From contig JAESIW010000200.1 of the NCBI GenBank assembly GCA_016802295.1, positions 816,107 through 880,106 of the forward strand: a stretch of 64,000 nt of DNA, in the 5' to 3' direction. The stretch comes from Brachionus rotundiformis. Lineage: Eukaryota; Rotifera; Eurotatoria; Ploima; Brachionidae. Shown piece by piece: positions 21,030-32,235 of the stretch. Position 1 is the first letter of the stretch; each line of letters begins with the position of its first letter. Position numbers and translations under genes: made by a program. The notes beneath the pieces were generated by a model that searched no databases, was not told the origin of the DNA, and saw nothing but the letters and a program-made list of their open reading frames with translations.

Positions 21030-21340
21030 TTTAACTATTTCAAAGTATTTTTTAATTTTTTAAAATAAGGCTTTTGGGAAAGACAATCCTTTAGACTGAC
21101 AAAAACTATCAAATGGCTTTATTCGGTTGGTGAAACAGGAGCTGCTGAATTTTTGAATTATTATGGCATTGGAATTGATGAATCGTTACAAAAAAACAAA
21201 GAATAAGTCGCCAAGTTTTAGGGAATTATAAGCTTAAACCCTTTAAACTAATTGTTTGAATGGAAAATTTCATTTTTCGTTTATCTAATCTGATTTATTG
21301 GTAAATTAAATATTAACAAAAAATCTAAATATTTAAAGCT
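21023..21340 (+). pseudogene. Second copy of the gag-like relic
   Basis: AAAAACTATCAAATGGCTTT and GGTTGGTGAAACAGGAGC parallel 7700-7745, and the stretch after 21252 (TTATCTAATCTGATTTATTG) parallels 8257-8280. The piece between, including the PGES region, is deleted. Abuts the LINE relic on its left. Confidence 0.6.
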
Positions 21341-21609
21341 TATAACAAGCTTTATTGAATTATATTGAATAAAGATTTTTAAAGTAGGCTTGTAACATAA
21401 TTATTACCAAAATCTGGCTGGTAATAACAAGTTAATTTTATTGAAATATAATGAAACTCTAAGTCCGTTCTTTACTCAATGGTGATACATTTTGAGAGTC
21501 TTAAGTAAAAATGGACATGAAGAAGCTAAAATTGAAAATATACGGCTTAGGGAAATTTGATGCTGTAGGATAGGTGAAAGATCTTCTCGAAGTTAATTAT
21601 GTTCTAATG

Positions 21610-21825
21610 AAATGAAATTCGCATACCATTAAAACATTATTCCCAGCAAAGCTCTTGAATGGACACCGCAAACGCGTTGAAAAGTAGGGCCAGCAATAAC
21701 ATGGAGGTCAACAACTAAGAAAAGCTCAACAAAATGGGTCTGACATGGCCAGAAGCAATCGCAAAAGATTGACTTAAGTGGAAATCAAAAGGGTTGACAA
21801 AGAAAGAGAAAAAATTTATGAAATT
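21610..21825 (+). pseudogene. LINE reverse transcriptase tail with frameshifts
   Basis: WTPQTR, then in another frame EKLNKMGLTWPEAIAKD and LKWKSKGL, follow the 'WTP.GKRKRGRP...WRR.VE.EL..MGLTW.EA...A.DR..W' ending of a common animal LINE type. At least one frameshift and several stops are present. Confidence 0.65.
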
Positions 21826-22641
21826 TAACTACTACTTAATTACTTATTAATGCATCAATCAAAAGTGAAATTAGAGGATTAATTTAACAGATAAATTAAC
21901 CAATTTCAACCATCTAGAATCTCCTAATAGTAATTTATAAGACTAAAAAGTTTTTTTATAATAAAAATTTAATTTTCTGTACAACAAATTAAAAAATATT
22001 TGCTTCTATTTTATTTCTTAAGCATATTTAAAATAAAATTTTTGTTTTTAATTGAAAAATTTATCTATAAATCAAGTAAAATTGATAATTTTGATTATAT
22101 TTTACTTGGTTAAATTCACACATTTTAAATAATTATGAATATGTATTGATTAGGCATTATAAGTTGCGTCCGGTGTGATTAACATTATGTACAATCTATT
22201 CTCCATTTGGTTAATTGAGTGTCAAAACTTTATCTAAAAAAATGTCAAAGCAATCTAAATCCTACTAACAATAAGAAAATTATTATTTATTATTATGTTA
22301 AAAACGATTTAACACTAGGACGTGATTGAGATTAACTTAATGATGAGTTATTAATAGAATAAATTTAATAAATTAAATATTTGATCAATTATATTTGTTC
22401 CTATAACAGCAAATATTTTATAAAATATTTTGTATATATTTGACAATCTCTATAATAAATAAAATTCTACAAATAGCGGTCATTTAAAGACCAATTAAGT
22501 CAATTAAAAACAATAAAAAGCTGCTAATTTAACCTAAAGCCTTTATTTTTTTCCTCTTTATTGTCTTCATTAAAAACCAGAATCTCTGTATTGGTTGCAT
22601 TTATCAATCTTAACCGCATATAAATCATTACCTGTCTACAT

Positions 22642-22650
22642 TATATAAAA
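22642..22650 (+). promoter_or_regulatory. TATA box of the Ig receptor gene
   Basis: TATATAAAA lies 56 bp upstream of the ATG at 22706, giving a predicted start of transcription near 22673 and a 5' UTR of about 30 nt. Confidence 0.55.
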
Positions 22651-22705
22651 ACCAAACACTCATTATTAATAAAATTTTCAAAATAATATTCATAATCAAC
22701 CAAAG

Positions 22706-24082
22706 ATGTTATATTTAGTATTATTACTTCTATTTCCTGGTTTTTATTGTCTCCAAATTGACTTATCTTCGAATTCAAGTCATATAATGTCGAGAGGAAA
22801 GGCTATTCAATTAATGTGCCCTCTTAGCATTAACCAGTCATCATATTTTATCTTATGGTACAAAAATGGAAACAAATTATCATCTGTATTAACCAATAAC
22901 CGATTTCAAATTGACACAGCTCAATTATCAATTAACCATTTTATGAATATTGACGCTGGATGGTATCATTGTGAGCTAATTTCAGGCGGTGGTCAAACAA
23001 TTAAAAGCTCTTATGCACATTTGAAAAGTGAAAGTGGACCTGTAATTTTTCCACAATCTACAACAAGCAATAATGGTCACCAACCAATTTTTATGAATTC
23101 AATCAAATCACCAATTTATAACCTTTACAAAGGACAATCTTTTGAATTGGACTGTTTAGCGAGTGGATCTCCTAAACCGAGTGTGTTATGGTACAAAAAT
23201 GGTCGCGTGGTCAGCGAAGAGGAGTATGGGATTGTCAGAAATTTGATGTTTTTCAGGTTCAAGAGTGTATTAAGCACTGATTCAGCTGAATATACTTGTC
23301 AAGTGTTTAACCAATTTGGTCAGATTAAGCGAACATACCAACTAAACGTAATTGGTACAGAAAATGTTACATACATCAATAATCAAGATGTTTATTTAAA
23401 ATGTTCAGATGAAAATTCCCAATGGTATGTCAAATTCAAGAATAAAGAGTTTTTTTCTGGTAAAAGTATCAAGATTGGATCTGATGTATTCTATTTGTTT
23501 AATAAAAATCAATACTTGTTGATTAGACAAGCTAATATGTTATCCAGTGGTCTCTATGTTTGTTTTGATAAAGACAGAGTAACATCAAACGTGTATGATT
23601 TAGAGATTGATGGTTTTAATGTGCCAATAGTGTTGGAAAAAGAATTAGAGAATAAAACTGATCGGGCATTTGATTACCCGCTTCCTGTTATCATAATAGT
23701 TGTTCTTTCATGTTTATCTTTTATATTAATTCTTTTTTTAACATGTTATTATCTATTGAGGCTAAAATCATATGGAAAAAAGGAGCATGAGAGTGAAAGA
23801 CCATTGAAAGACAATGGTCAATTGTATCAAAGTGATGTTGAATACTTTAAGAGCAGGAGATTTTCAATGTTACCAAATGGTTCAAACCCGCCGTCCCAAA
23901 TTTACCCAATGGTAATGTTTAGATCTCAAATGACCAGACCGACGCAATCTACTCCTCAGTATTACAATTATGTGAGACAACAAGATTTAAGAAATGAAAC
24001 CTTGAATCTACGTTATCATTCAGCTAACAATTCTTCGACAGTAACTCGGTCAAATTCTTACCGATCATGCTCTAGGTTTTAG
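22706..24082 (+). CDS. Three-Ig-domain single-pass receptor, FGFRL1-like architecture
   Basis: Intronless, 458 residues. Signal peptide 1-15 (MLYLVLLLLFPGFYC). Ig domain 1 has Cys38-Cys89, Ig domain 2 Cys150-Cys198 (SVLWYKNG, DSAEYTCQVFNQFGQI) and Ig domain 3 Cys233-Cys286. The transmembrane helix is at 327-351 (PVIIIVVLSCLSFILILFLT). A roughly 105-residue cytoplasmic tail has no kinase. The second Ig domain and its order relative to the membrane resemble FGF receptors, and the lack of a kinase recalls FGFRL1, but a neural Ig-CAM is also possible. About ten N-x-S/T sites predict glycosylation. Lack of introns in a multi-Ig gene may mean origin by retroposition. Broken copies of parts of this gene are at 6490-7035 and 15412-15444. 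Confidence 0.75.
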   Translation: MLYLVLLLLFPGFYCLQIDLSSNSSHIMSRGKAIQLMCPLSINQSSYFILWYKNGNKLSSVLTNNRFQIDTAQLSINHFMNIDAGWYHCELISGGGQTIKSSYAHLKSESGPVIFPQSTTSNNGHQPIFMNSIKSPIYNLYKGQSFELDCLASGSPKPSVLWYKNGRVVSEEEYGIVRNLMFFRFKSVLSTDSAEYTCQVFNQFGQIKRTYQLNVIGTENVTYINNQDVYLKCSDENSQWYVKFKNKEFFSGKSIKIGSDVFYLFNKNQYLLIRQANMLSSGLYVCFDKDRVTSNVYDLEIDGFNVPIVLEKELENKTDRAFDYPLPVIIIVVLSCLSFILILFLTCYYLLRLKSYGKKEHESERPLKDNGQLYQSDVEYFKSRRFSMLPNGSNPPSQIYPMVMFRSQMTRPTQSTPQYYNYVRQQDLRNETLNLRYHSANNSSTVTRSNSYRSCSRF

Positions 24083-24489
24083 ATTTAATAATTAAAATTC
24101 CATTTTTTTTTACATTTTGTATTATAATTTTTTATTTAATAAATTTAAAATAAATTTAATAATCAATTTTATTAACAAATCACAAATAAAATTTATTCTA
24201 AAAAATATTTTAAGGACTAAATGTGAAATAATTATAGTTCTTAGACGTACAATCGCTGAAATTCCAATAATAATAGATTAGTGCCGATTTTCTGTTTTTA
24301 TGAATCTACCTTTATTTTTTATTTTTACTTCATGCTTCCTAAATAATGTTAGAATATTCGTTGGTTATTTGTTCCAATAACTATTTGAAATTTTGGTTTC
24401 GTTTTGTTTCATTGTTTTTGGGGCATGTATCTGAATAATATCCAGTGGTTCCATTGATTCTTTATCAGAACTTAAGAAATATATACAAA
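24083..24489. other. 3' flank of the Ig receptor gene
   Basis: AT-rich, with several AATAAA signals near 24130-24190; no gene seen. Confidence 0.5.
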
Positions 24490-25010
24490 GAAAATATATA
24501 TGTAAATGTTATCGTAAAAATGTAAAACACGGAAACTTATAGAATTACGTTCTTATACGTAAATTTGTAAAAAATGAATAAAAAAAAAGAAATCTCAAAA
24601 TTTACTGATATTTTATTTTTTCTCGTAATTTAAAGGAAATGATTTAGTAATTTACGAGAATAATTGTAAAGTTTAAGTAAATTTGTAAAGTAAAGTAAAA
24701 TTAAATAATTTTAAAGAAAATAAAGATTTTATTTATTTTTGCATGCCTGATTTGAGCCATGACAACGGAAATTGCAAAGAAAATTTGATTTACTGTCGCT
24801 CTTATGCCTTAAATTGATAAGCTAGTATTGACATTTAATTTCAGATTTGAGTCTTTTAACAAACCGAAGCAATTTCTGGCGAACATATCACTAAAAACGC
24901 CTGCTTCACAAGCCAGTTCGTACAATTGAAATTTAAAATCAATGTCTATGACTCGACATATTAGGGTTTGGAGCTTCAGTAAGCCCTTTGTCAACATCGA
25001 AGATTGGGAA
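24490..25010 (-). mobile_element. Second, shorter copy of the KRBA2/Ginger-like element
   Basis: The minus-strand frame 24997-24809 reads LICRVIDIDFKFQLYELACE AGVFSDMFARNCF, matching LICRIIDIDY...LYELACEAGVFADMFARNSF of the copy at 1690-3120. The zinc-binding Cys-rich tail is mostly deleted, while the final HGSN-like segment survives as altered DNA near 24740-24780. The 3' noncoding end down to about 24490 keeps the TTTCCGTGTTTTAC..TTTACGATAACAT block. Both copies therefore end in a conserved terminus. Confidence 0.75.
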
Positions 25011-25352
25011 TATTATAAATTATTAGCGGCCCTGTCGATCTCTGGTCCTAACTCTGACGGTTCAACTATTGGAGTCACTTGAGTTAATAAGTTCGTTAGG
25101 GAAATGACCGAAGCTCTTCTTTTTTCCGATCCTAGGGGAAAAATGCTGCAAAGGATTAGGGGATATCTAAATTATTACTTATCTTTCGCTGGAAAAGTAG
25201 GCCCTATAGTTAATCGTTTCCTGAGGATGACCCCAGTCACCCGGAGGGGGTACTGGTGGTACATGGATATAATCCTCAAAGTTACCAGGTTCAATTTTAA
25301 GATAGGATACAAAGAAGCAACCGATACCTGGTACACTGACGCGTCATCTTAA
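25010..25352 (+). pseudogene. Retrotransposon RT/RNase H fragment (possibly DIRS-like)
   Basis: The frame reads LLAALSISGPNSDGSTIGVT, an in-frame stop, then LQRIRGYLNYYLSFAGKVGP IVNRFL and finally TWYTDASS. The last is the first catalytic motif of a retroelement RNase H (.YTDAS), preceded by the connection region after the reverse transcriptase. The 'RI.GYLN......G' spacing suggests a DIRS or Ty3-related element. Nothing follows the TDAS motif. Confidence 0.5.
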
Positions 25353-25720
25353 ATTAACTTGTAATACTTAAATTTTTTAATCATGTTTTAAAAAAAATCT
25401 TTCTATTTTTGTAATTTATCAGCCAGACTTTCTAGTGTTAAAACAATTTAGTAATTTTATTTTAATTTTGTTGATTTATTTAAAATAAAATTTTAAAACA
25501 AAATTGAAAGTCATGTTAAGTTATTCAAATCGGAATTTGCTGATATATGTGCTGGTAAAATCTCTAAAATAACCTACAAATCACTACAGAATGTCTTCAA
25601 AAAATTAAATTTGATAACGATTCTTGTTAGATAAATTAAAAAAAATTCAATAATCAATTTTATTAAATAAGTCACATATTAATATCTTCATTAAATTGTA
25701 TTTTTATAAAAAAGTTATTT
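25353..25720. other. Short AT-rich spacer
   Basis: No frame or motif seen. Confidence 0.5.
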
Positions 25721-28657
25721 TCAAGACTTAATGTAAATATCAGAGCTATTGGACTGAATAAAAAATAAATCTTCTCTAAAATAAGCAAACATGTAACATA
25801 ATTTCCCATCGAAAGAAACCATATAGCATTCATTTATCATACATTTTTTTAAGCATTCTAATTTTGATCCATATAGTTGAAAAATTCTATATTGAAGGTA
25901 ACTTTCAGGGAGGCGTTTATTTAAACGAAAAGAAAACGTATTCCAAGTGATTTTATTAATTACACTATTAGTTGAATCAGAATTTGCTGAATTTAAATCA
26001 TTAATTAAGGTTGATTTTTGTGTATCTAGTGAAATTAGTGTATTTTCAGTTTTTACCTTAATTAAAAATTTAGATAAATAATAAGTAAAATCAAATTAAG
26101 TGAAAAAGTTAAGGTTCCGCTACCCATAAGCCTAGTATGTCAAAAATAAGGTATTCTGGTTTAAATTTGTACTAGGTTTTTTTTTATGAAAAACTAAATA
26201 ATTTTCAAAAAAATATCATTTGTGAAACTTTTTTTTAAACGCCTGAACCAATGGCTCATATTTGAGACGATTTTCTGAATTAGCACAGAAACAGATATCA
26301 TAAAGAAATTTTTTTCTTCAAAATTTAAAATTAATAGTTACTCTGATCATTTTTTTCAGTATACAATCGAACTTTTTTGTTTATTTGAAAAAATAATTAA
26401 CAAAAACAAAATAATTGTGTTAGAAATAATGCAAGTTCATACAAAAAGTTTCAGAGTCCAAATTTTACCCTGAACCCTAAATTTTTTTCCATTAAATAAA
26501 TCCTCGATGTCAAATTTTCAAAAGTTACTATTGAATTTTTAAAGTAATAAAGGTTTAACACAAAAAAAATTGGCCAAAAATGTTGATTTAAAAGAAAAAT
26601 TTAAAAAAATTAGCTATTTAAGATTTAAATCAGTTATTATTTAGATTAGTGTTAAAATATGTATTTTTTCTATGCTGAGACGCTTCACCAGATATTTTAT
26701 CAGCGAATAAAGTTTGCAAAATGTTTTCATAAGTTGAACCAGATTTGTACATATTGAGACAATTCCAAAATCTATTCCAAATTTCGGCTGTTAGAAAAGA
26801 TCGCTTAAAAAGCACTTGAGACGTTATTATTAGATTGTTTAGCTCATTGAATTATTGTTCATTATTTTTTCTTACATAATTTTTCGAATAACATCAAAAC
26901 GCTTCGATTGGGTTGAGCTCACAATGGAATTTCGGAACAAATATAATTTTTATTTTGAACTTTTCGGCAAGTTGCTTTGTTTTTTTTTCAAATGCAGGGT
27001 GCTTAGCCATTATTTGTCTCAATTGCTCGATTTTTGTCGACTTCTAAATGGTTGAAATGGAATAATTCCCATCTCTTTAGCTAAAAAAAAAGCCCTTTGC
27101 TCCTCCTATTTTCAAAAAAACAATCAACTGAAACTTTGTTTCCATTTTCAATGCATTCGATTTTTTCATATGGCCAATTTGATTTTTTATTCAAAAAAAA
27201 ATCCAATAGTATGTTTTGTAGCACTTTTTTTGAAAAATTAGAAACAAAAAAAATTATTTGCTAAAGTTGATTTTGTAGGGACCTGAAGCTTTTTAAAATT
27301 ATGATTAAACCTGAAAAAATTCGATTTTAGCCATCTTTCAGGTAATTTTTAAGAGACAAAAACTAAAAAATATGATTCTCTTTCTATTTAATTTAAGAAT
27401 TAAAAGTTTAAACTGTTCATAAAAACATGAATCATGTGACCAAAAATACTTTTTTTTAATTTTTAATAACTCGAAAACATTTTATAATTCAATATTTTAT
27501 TGACAAATTGTGTTAAGTTCAGATGTTTTTCAAAAAACCAATTTAATAAAATTTTTTAAACTTTTATTTGAGTAAATAAAAAAAAATACAAAAAAATTTT
27601 GACCATAAGTTATTTAAAAAAACTAGGATTTATGGGTTGCGGAACCTTAGTAAAATGAATTTTAATTTATCAAATATTCAGAGAAAAAATTTAAAACTTA
27701 TTTTAAATTATTAAAAATCGATGTCTAAATAAAAAAATTTAAATTGATTTTTGATGTTTTACATAACGTATTTTCCAATTCGGTAAAGCTAAAACATTAG
27801 CAAAATTGGACGCAAAACCAAAGGAAAGCTCAGTTATGTGAAAAAACCTACTGAATTCATGGTCTAACAACTAATTATTAAATAAAGCTGGAAAAAATTC
27901 TAAAATTTAACAACGCATTTAGTGAGAAATATAAGCAAAACAAAAAATATAAAAATGTATATAAAAATTAATTTTTAATAAATTTTTATATAAAAAATTT
28001 TGGTTCTGGTGCAGCAAGAATAAGCATGAGAAGAGTATTAAATAAAAATAAAATTTGAAGAAACTTTTTCAAATCTAATCGATATAATTTGTCTGAATAA
28101 ATTATCAAAAAGGTAAAATTTAAATTTCTTACCGAAGCTTTTGTTGTTGTCTCTTCATCGACCATTAGACCAACATCAAGCATTATTTCTGGCATTACTT
28201 CTATTACTGGTTCATCATATGTAAGGTTTGTTTCAACTAATGTTTTATCAGTGGTTTTTTCAATGGTAATCTGGTCGCTTTCTAATGTGGTTTCAAGCAC
28301 TGAAGCTTTTGCTGTTGTCTCTTCATCGACCATTAGACCAACATCAAGCATTATTTCTGGCATTACTTCTATTACTGGTTCATCATATGTAAGGTTTGTT
28401 TCAACTAAAGTTTTATCAGTGGTTTTTTCAATGGTAATCTGGTCGCTTTCTAATGTGGTTTCAAGCACTGAAGCTTTTGTTGTTGTCTCTTCATCGACCA
28501 TTAGACCAACATCAAGCATTATTTCTGGCATTACTTCTATTACTGGTTCATCATATGTAAGGTTTGTTTCAACTAATGTTTTATCAGTGGTTGTTTCAAT
28601 GGTAATTAGATTTCCACTTATCATAAGTTCTGCTATTATTAGTGTTATTAATTTCAT
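25721..28657 (-). CDS. Secreted repeat protein with PAN/apple-like C-terminal module (paralogue 2)
   Basis: Two exons on the minus strand: 28657-28133 (an upstream in-frame Met is at 28681) and 26056-25721, joined in phase 0 (donor TCG|GTAAGA, acceptor TTAAG|GTA). The signal peptide MKLITLIIAELMISG is followed by three 56-residue units (TTDKTLVETNLTYDEPVIEV MPEIMLDVGLMVDEE). The C-terminal exon gives KSTLINDLNSANSDS, then CLKKCMINECYMVSFDGKLC, then SNSSDIYIKS, aligning over its whole length with exon 2 of paralogue 1 (KSTLINDITSAIS, CLKECLINECSMVS...LC, SDIYIK). The N-terminal repeats of the two proteins are unrelated in sequence. The intron is 2,076 bp and carries a Tc1/mariner-like element. 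Function unknown; a mucin-like or surface coat role is a guess. Confidence 0.7.
26110..27649 (-). mobile_element. Decayed Tc1/mariner-type transposon inside the paralogue 2 intron
   Basis: Terminal inverted repeats TAAGGTTCCGC.ACCCATAA (26110-26136) and its complement (27622-27649) match at about 25 of 27 positions and carry TA at both tips. Inside, minus-strand frames between 27030 and 26630 read QIMAKHPAFEKKTKQLAEKF, IIFVPKFHCELNPIEAF, a stop, YSKNYVRKNNE, a stop, then IWNRFWNCLNMYKSG. This is the last third of a DDE transposase, with the third catalytic acidic residue in LNPIE. The N-terminal two thirds are not readable. Confidence 0.8.
28141..28620. repeat. 168-bp tandem repeat, three units
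   Basis: TCATCGACCATTAGACCAAC occurs at 28155, 28323 and 28491, an exact 168-bp period with only a few base changes between units. Coding on the minus strand (56 codons per unit). Confidence 0.9.
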
Positions 28658-28681
28658 TTTTTTATTTTTTTCTTTAATCAA

Positions 28682-29316
28682 TATTCTTTCCTGATATTAC
28701 CTAAATAAATTTTTTCAAACTTTTATATATCATTGTTTATTCATGGTTAATTCAGAATTTCTCGCTGGTTTATTTACTTTTTTTAATTTTTTTTATTTTA
28801 GACAAAAGTATACCTTATATATTTGTCTAATTTCTTATGTATCGATTGTTTGTTCTCTTAATATTATTAGAAATTGTTTTTTTATTTTTTTTTTAAACTT
28901 TTTCAGTCGTTTTTTATATTTACATTTTTTTTTTTCAAATTTTTACATTTTTTGAATAAATTTCTTGATGTATAATATTTTTTAATATTTATTTTTTGCT
29001 TTTTGTTTTCCTCCTTTTGGTTTAGCAATATTTTTTTCCATTTTTGTTTTATTAATTTTTAATTATCTTTATCTAGTTTTAAATAGAATCGTAATTAAAT
29101 TTTTTTTCTTGTTTCTTTTGAAAGGACTAATTTCATCTAATATTCATTTACTTTATTTCTTCTTAAATGTTTTTACCAATCTTGTTTTTAAAATAAAGTT
29201 AATTATCTACGCAAAAATTGAATAAATAGAATCACTGCTAAAAATATTAACTAAAATAGTTTATTTCAATGAAAATCTAAAATTTAATATATTAATATAA
29301 ACTGGAAAAATATTAT
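28682..29316. other. T-rich intergenic stretch
   Basis: Promoter side of paralogue 2 and 3' side of ferritin. Low-complexity T-rich DNA; the 70-codon plus frame at 28743-28955 is a composition artefact rich in Phe/Tyr/Leu. Confidence 0.5.
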
Positions 29317-30025
29317 CTAGGCGAATTTTTTTGACAATTCTTGGTCAATAATATGCAGACCCAAGCCATCGCAAAGAGCTGTCTTGGTTCCGTCCTGTCT
29401 AAGATGCATGGTTGTTCTTTCGAGTCTTGACAACAAATCAGACAATTCTTTGTTCGCTTCAACTTGTTCCTTCAGGTATTCACCCTCGACGAAATCTTGC
29501 AACTGGAATAAAAAATTTATCTAATTGTCTGGGCTTTTTTGTAGAAGTTTACTTGTGGATCTGTTTCACCACATTGGTGAACGCTCAACAAATGTTCGTT
29601 TACACTTTTTTCCAACTTGAGCACGAAATCAACAATCTCACATGCATTCATGTCTAGCCATTTGGAGTCATCTGGCTTTGGAACTGATGGAGTATCTACT
29701 TTAGCCCCTCTAAGTAAACCGTACTCGATCATTTTTTGAGCATGGCCCAACTCCTCTTTCCAGCTGTGTTTGAACATTTTGGCAAATCCTTCCAAAGCGA
29801 CTCTATCATGGCTGAAATAATTGGCTAAAGAAAGGTAAATCTGTGACGCTTCGAACTCTTTGGCAACTTGTTGGTTTATTTTCTCATCACAGTTAAAATT
29901 TTGTCTCGCTCTACCTTTAAAAAAAAAAGTAATAAAAAAATAAATTTCTCAACTCATATCATACTTTGAAGATTGGCACTGGCCAATTGGAATATAACAC
30001 CAATTATGATGATTTTAAAATACAT
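29317..30025 (-). CDS. Secreted ferritin, H-type ferroxidase site
   Basis: Three exons on the minus strand: 30025-29965, 29914-29553 and 29502-29317. Both introns are 50 bp and GT..AG, and the product has 202 residues. It begins with a signal peptide (MYFKIIIIGVIFQLASA), so it enters the secretory pathway, unlike cytosolic ferritin. The ferroxidase ligands of H-chain ferritin can be placed at Glu40 (KEFEASQIYLSL), Glu75 and His78 (KEELGHAQK), Glu122 (KLEKSVNEHLL) and Gln154 (LKEQVEANKEL), so iron oxidation should work. The C-terminus (TALCDGLGLHIID) is longer than in human H-chain and typical of secreted invertebrate ferritins. No iron-responsive element was seen upstream of the ATG. A 30-nt copy of exon 1 is embedded in the chimeric patch at 19516. 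Confidence 0.9.
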
Positions 30026-31154
30026 TATTTAGATTTTTAATATTCAATTTTATTTCTTTAATATAAAAAAAATTATTTTCTTTTATATCAAACAGTAAGA
30101 TAAGTGTAAATTACTTAGTTTAGCTTATTATATGATATCTTGCGAGTTGATTTTGCTCTTGGTACTTCATTTTTAATTAATTTCAATAAAATTTATCATT
30201 TAAACAGATAAGTCAAGAGCGAATTGATAAAAAATATGTCTAGGCTAATGTATTTCGAGTTCGTCAACATGTGATAGATAATAAGACTAGTTCATTAGCA
30301 CTTGAACATTTTCTAATCTCTTTTTTTTTAAATTTTGAACAAATTTATTAATAATTATGCGTAAAGTACTTCATTCAGCATGACTTAGTTAAATAACAAT
30401 AATAACACAAAAATATAGAAAAATTTTTAAAAAAATTAGAATTATAAAACTTTATCTAAGTAAAAATTCAAAAAAATGCTTAATTCAATCACAATTAGGT
30501 CTAATTTATAAATTTTTATATTAAATCAGCTTTTTATCCATTTTATTTATGAGATTAATTACCAAATTGATAAGCAGTGACTTTAAGTAAAAATGTAAGT
30601 ATGCCACAGAAAAATAACAAGCTCTATGTTGAAATTTTTAAAATGAATTCAAAGAAAATTAGGCTGAACAACACTAGAGGACAGCTTTTCATCTGGCGGA
30701 AACTGAAACGCACTTGATGCTTAAACCCCAAGATTTACCAATACAGATGTCAATAGAATGAAATTGGTAAAACTTGGGTTCTGACAAGTAAAAAATGGAA
30801 TGAGGGTTAAAGAGAGGCGTATTTTGAAGCCACTTCTTGGCATTCGGATCCCACAGCATAAATTACTATTTATGCCTAGACTAATTGATATTACCATACA
30901 GTTGGTCAAGTTCGTTCGGGTTAGGATTTACAGTTAATATGAACATTTTAATGATTAAAAATAAACACTTTTTAAATTATTAAAAAATAGATAAATTTAT
31001 AAAAAAACTTGAGCTCAATCCTCTAGTCTTCTAATTGTTTGAACCAAAAGATCAAACTTAGCTAATACTAACCTATCTCCTTCATTTTACCACTAGCAAA
31101 TTATTTACCAAACTAAACATAGCTGGTTTTTGCTTTAACCACTTCGCCAACAAC
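30026..31154. other. Intergenic with one protein-like minus-strand fragment
   Basis: Mostly AT-rich. Minus-strand 30866-30689 reads LWDPNAKKWLQNTPLFNPHS, then IDICIGKSWGLSIKCVSVSA and a stop. The composition is protein-like, but I recognise no family and see no start, so it may be a gene relic or one exon. Confidence 0.3.
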
Positions 31155-32045
31155 ATTGAAATTTAATCATTTGAAATCTTCTTCTATCTTCTACTCCCAG
31201 TGTAGCACAAGGCGTCCACGTGTCCCCTCCATTCTACCCTACCCTGGCGACAATTTCTGCTTGTCTACCCATGAAAGTTTCATCTCTTTCAGATCTCTTT
31301 CAACTGCTCTTCTCCAGGCCATCTTTGGTCTTCCAGCATTTCTCTTTCCTTGAGGTGTCCAAAATAGTGCAACTCTAGGAATTTTGTCTGTTGGCATTCT
31401 AAAAGCATTACCAAGCCACTTAATTCTTCTTCTGCCTGTAATGTTGCAGCTTGACTAGGCCCTTGATCTGTTGTCAGTTCCTCATTTGGAATAACTTTCG
31501 GATAGAAGATTCTTAAAATTTTTCGTAGGCAATACTTTGATCTTTTGAAGATCACTGTCAGTCATTCTCCAACATTCAGATCAGATTCAGATCCTTTCTT
31601 TGGAGCCACCATTTTTGCTAATCACGCTTCTTAGGTATGTAAAGCTGTCGACACATTTGAGATTTTCGGTTCCAACAGAAATTGGTGCATTAAGTTTCTT
31701 GTTTGTGCAAATAACTTCTGATTTTCTGGTATTTATCTCTAGACCAAGATATCCAGTGTTGCGTTTCAACTTTTCGGTCTTCTCTCACATATGGCTCTCC
31801 AACACAATATCATCCGCAAAACAAGATCTTCTAGATTTTCGATCCGATCCATAGGCATTCACCAATAATTGCCAGTTCGCTGTCTTTCAGCGGCTCTCCT
31901 CATTGTAAAGTCGATCAGGGTCAAGAAAAGCAAAGGAGAAGTTGACAATAAGGGGTGCGTTCCATTCGATACATTGTTCCATTGATGCTACGCAATGCAA
32001 ATATCTGATCAATACATTCTCTTCCTCTTCTAAATCTGGCTTGGA
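31155..32045 (-). pseudogene. LINE reverse transcriptase relic, frameshifted
   Basis: Reading the minus strand from 32045: FRRGRECIDQIFALRSINGT, loss of the catalytic core, GLEINTRKSEVICTNKK, CVDSFTYL.SVISKNGG, ILRIFYPKVIPNEEL, then in a shifted frame RIKWLGNAFRMPTDKIPRVA, FWTPQGKRNAGRPKMAWRRA and (shifted again) HVDALCYTGSRR. These are consecutive landmarks of one animal LINE ORF2 C-terminal half. It lies immediately downstream of the first GPCR gene. Confidence 0.85.
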
Positions 32046-32135
32046 TCATTTGAAATAATTAAATAAAAACTATTTTTAAATTATTTATTTTCATTCTTTT
32101 AAAAGGTATTATAATTAAAATATAATCTATAAGTT
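31940..32135. repeat. Direct repeat flanking GPCR gene 1, left copy
   Basis: CCATTGATGCTACGCAATGC, CTTGGATCATTTGAAATAAT and the following AT-rich 100 bp recur at 33950-34125 with small indels. The repeat spans the 5'-truncation point of the LINE relic plus non-LINE flank, so it was copied as a DNA segment and not by retrotransposition. Confidence 0.8.
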
Positions 32136-32235
32136 AGATACAAATAATTTTTATTTTCATTAAAATTATTAATTTTTTTTGTTAATTTTTAACACATTTT
32201 TTTCTAATTAAAATTAGTATCTAGTTAATGAGCAA

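Noticed and set aside
28251..28694. Plus-strand open frame of 147 codons
   Set aside because: Antisense shadow of the 168-bp repeat exon; no signal peptide or homologue in this orientation.
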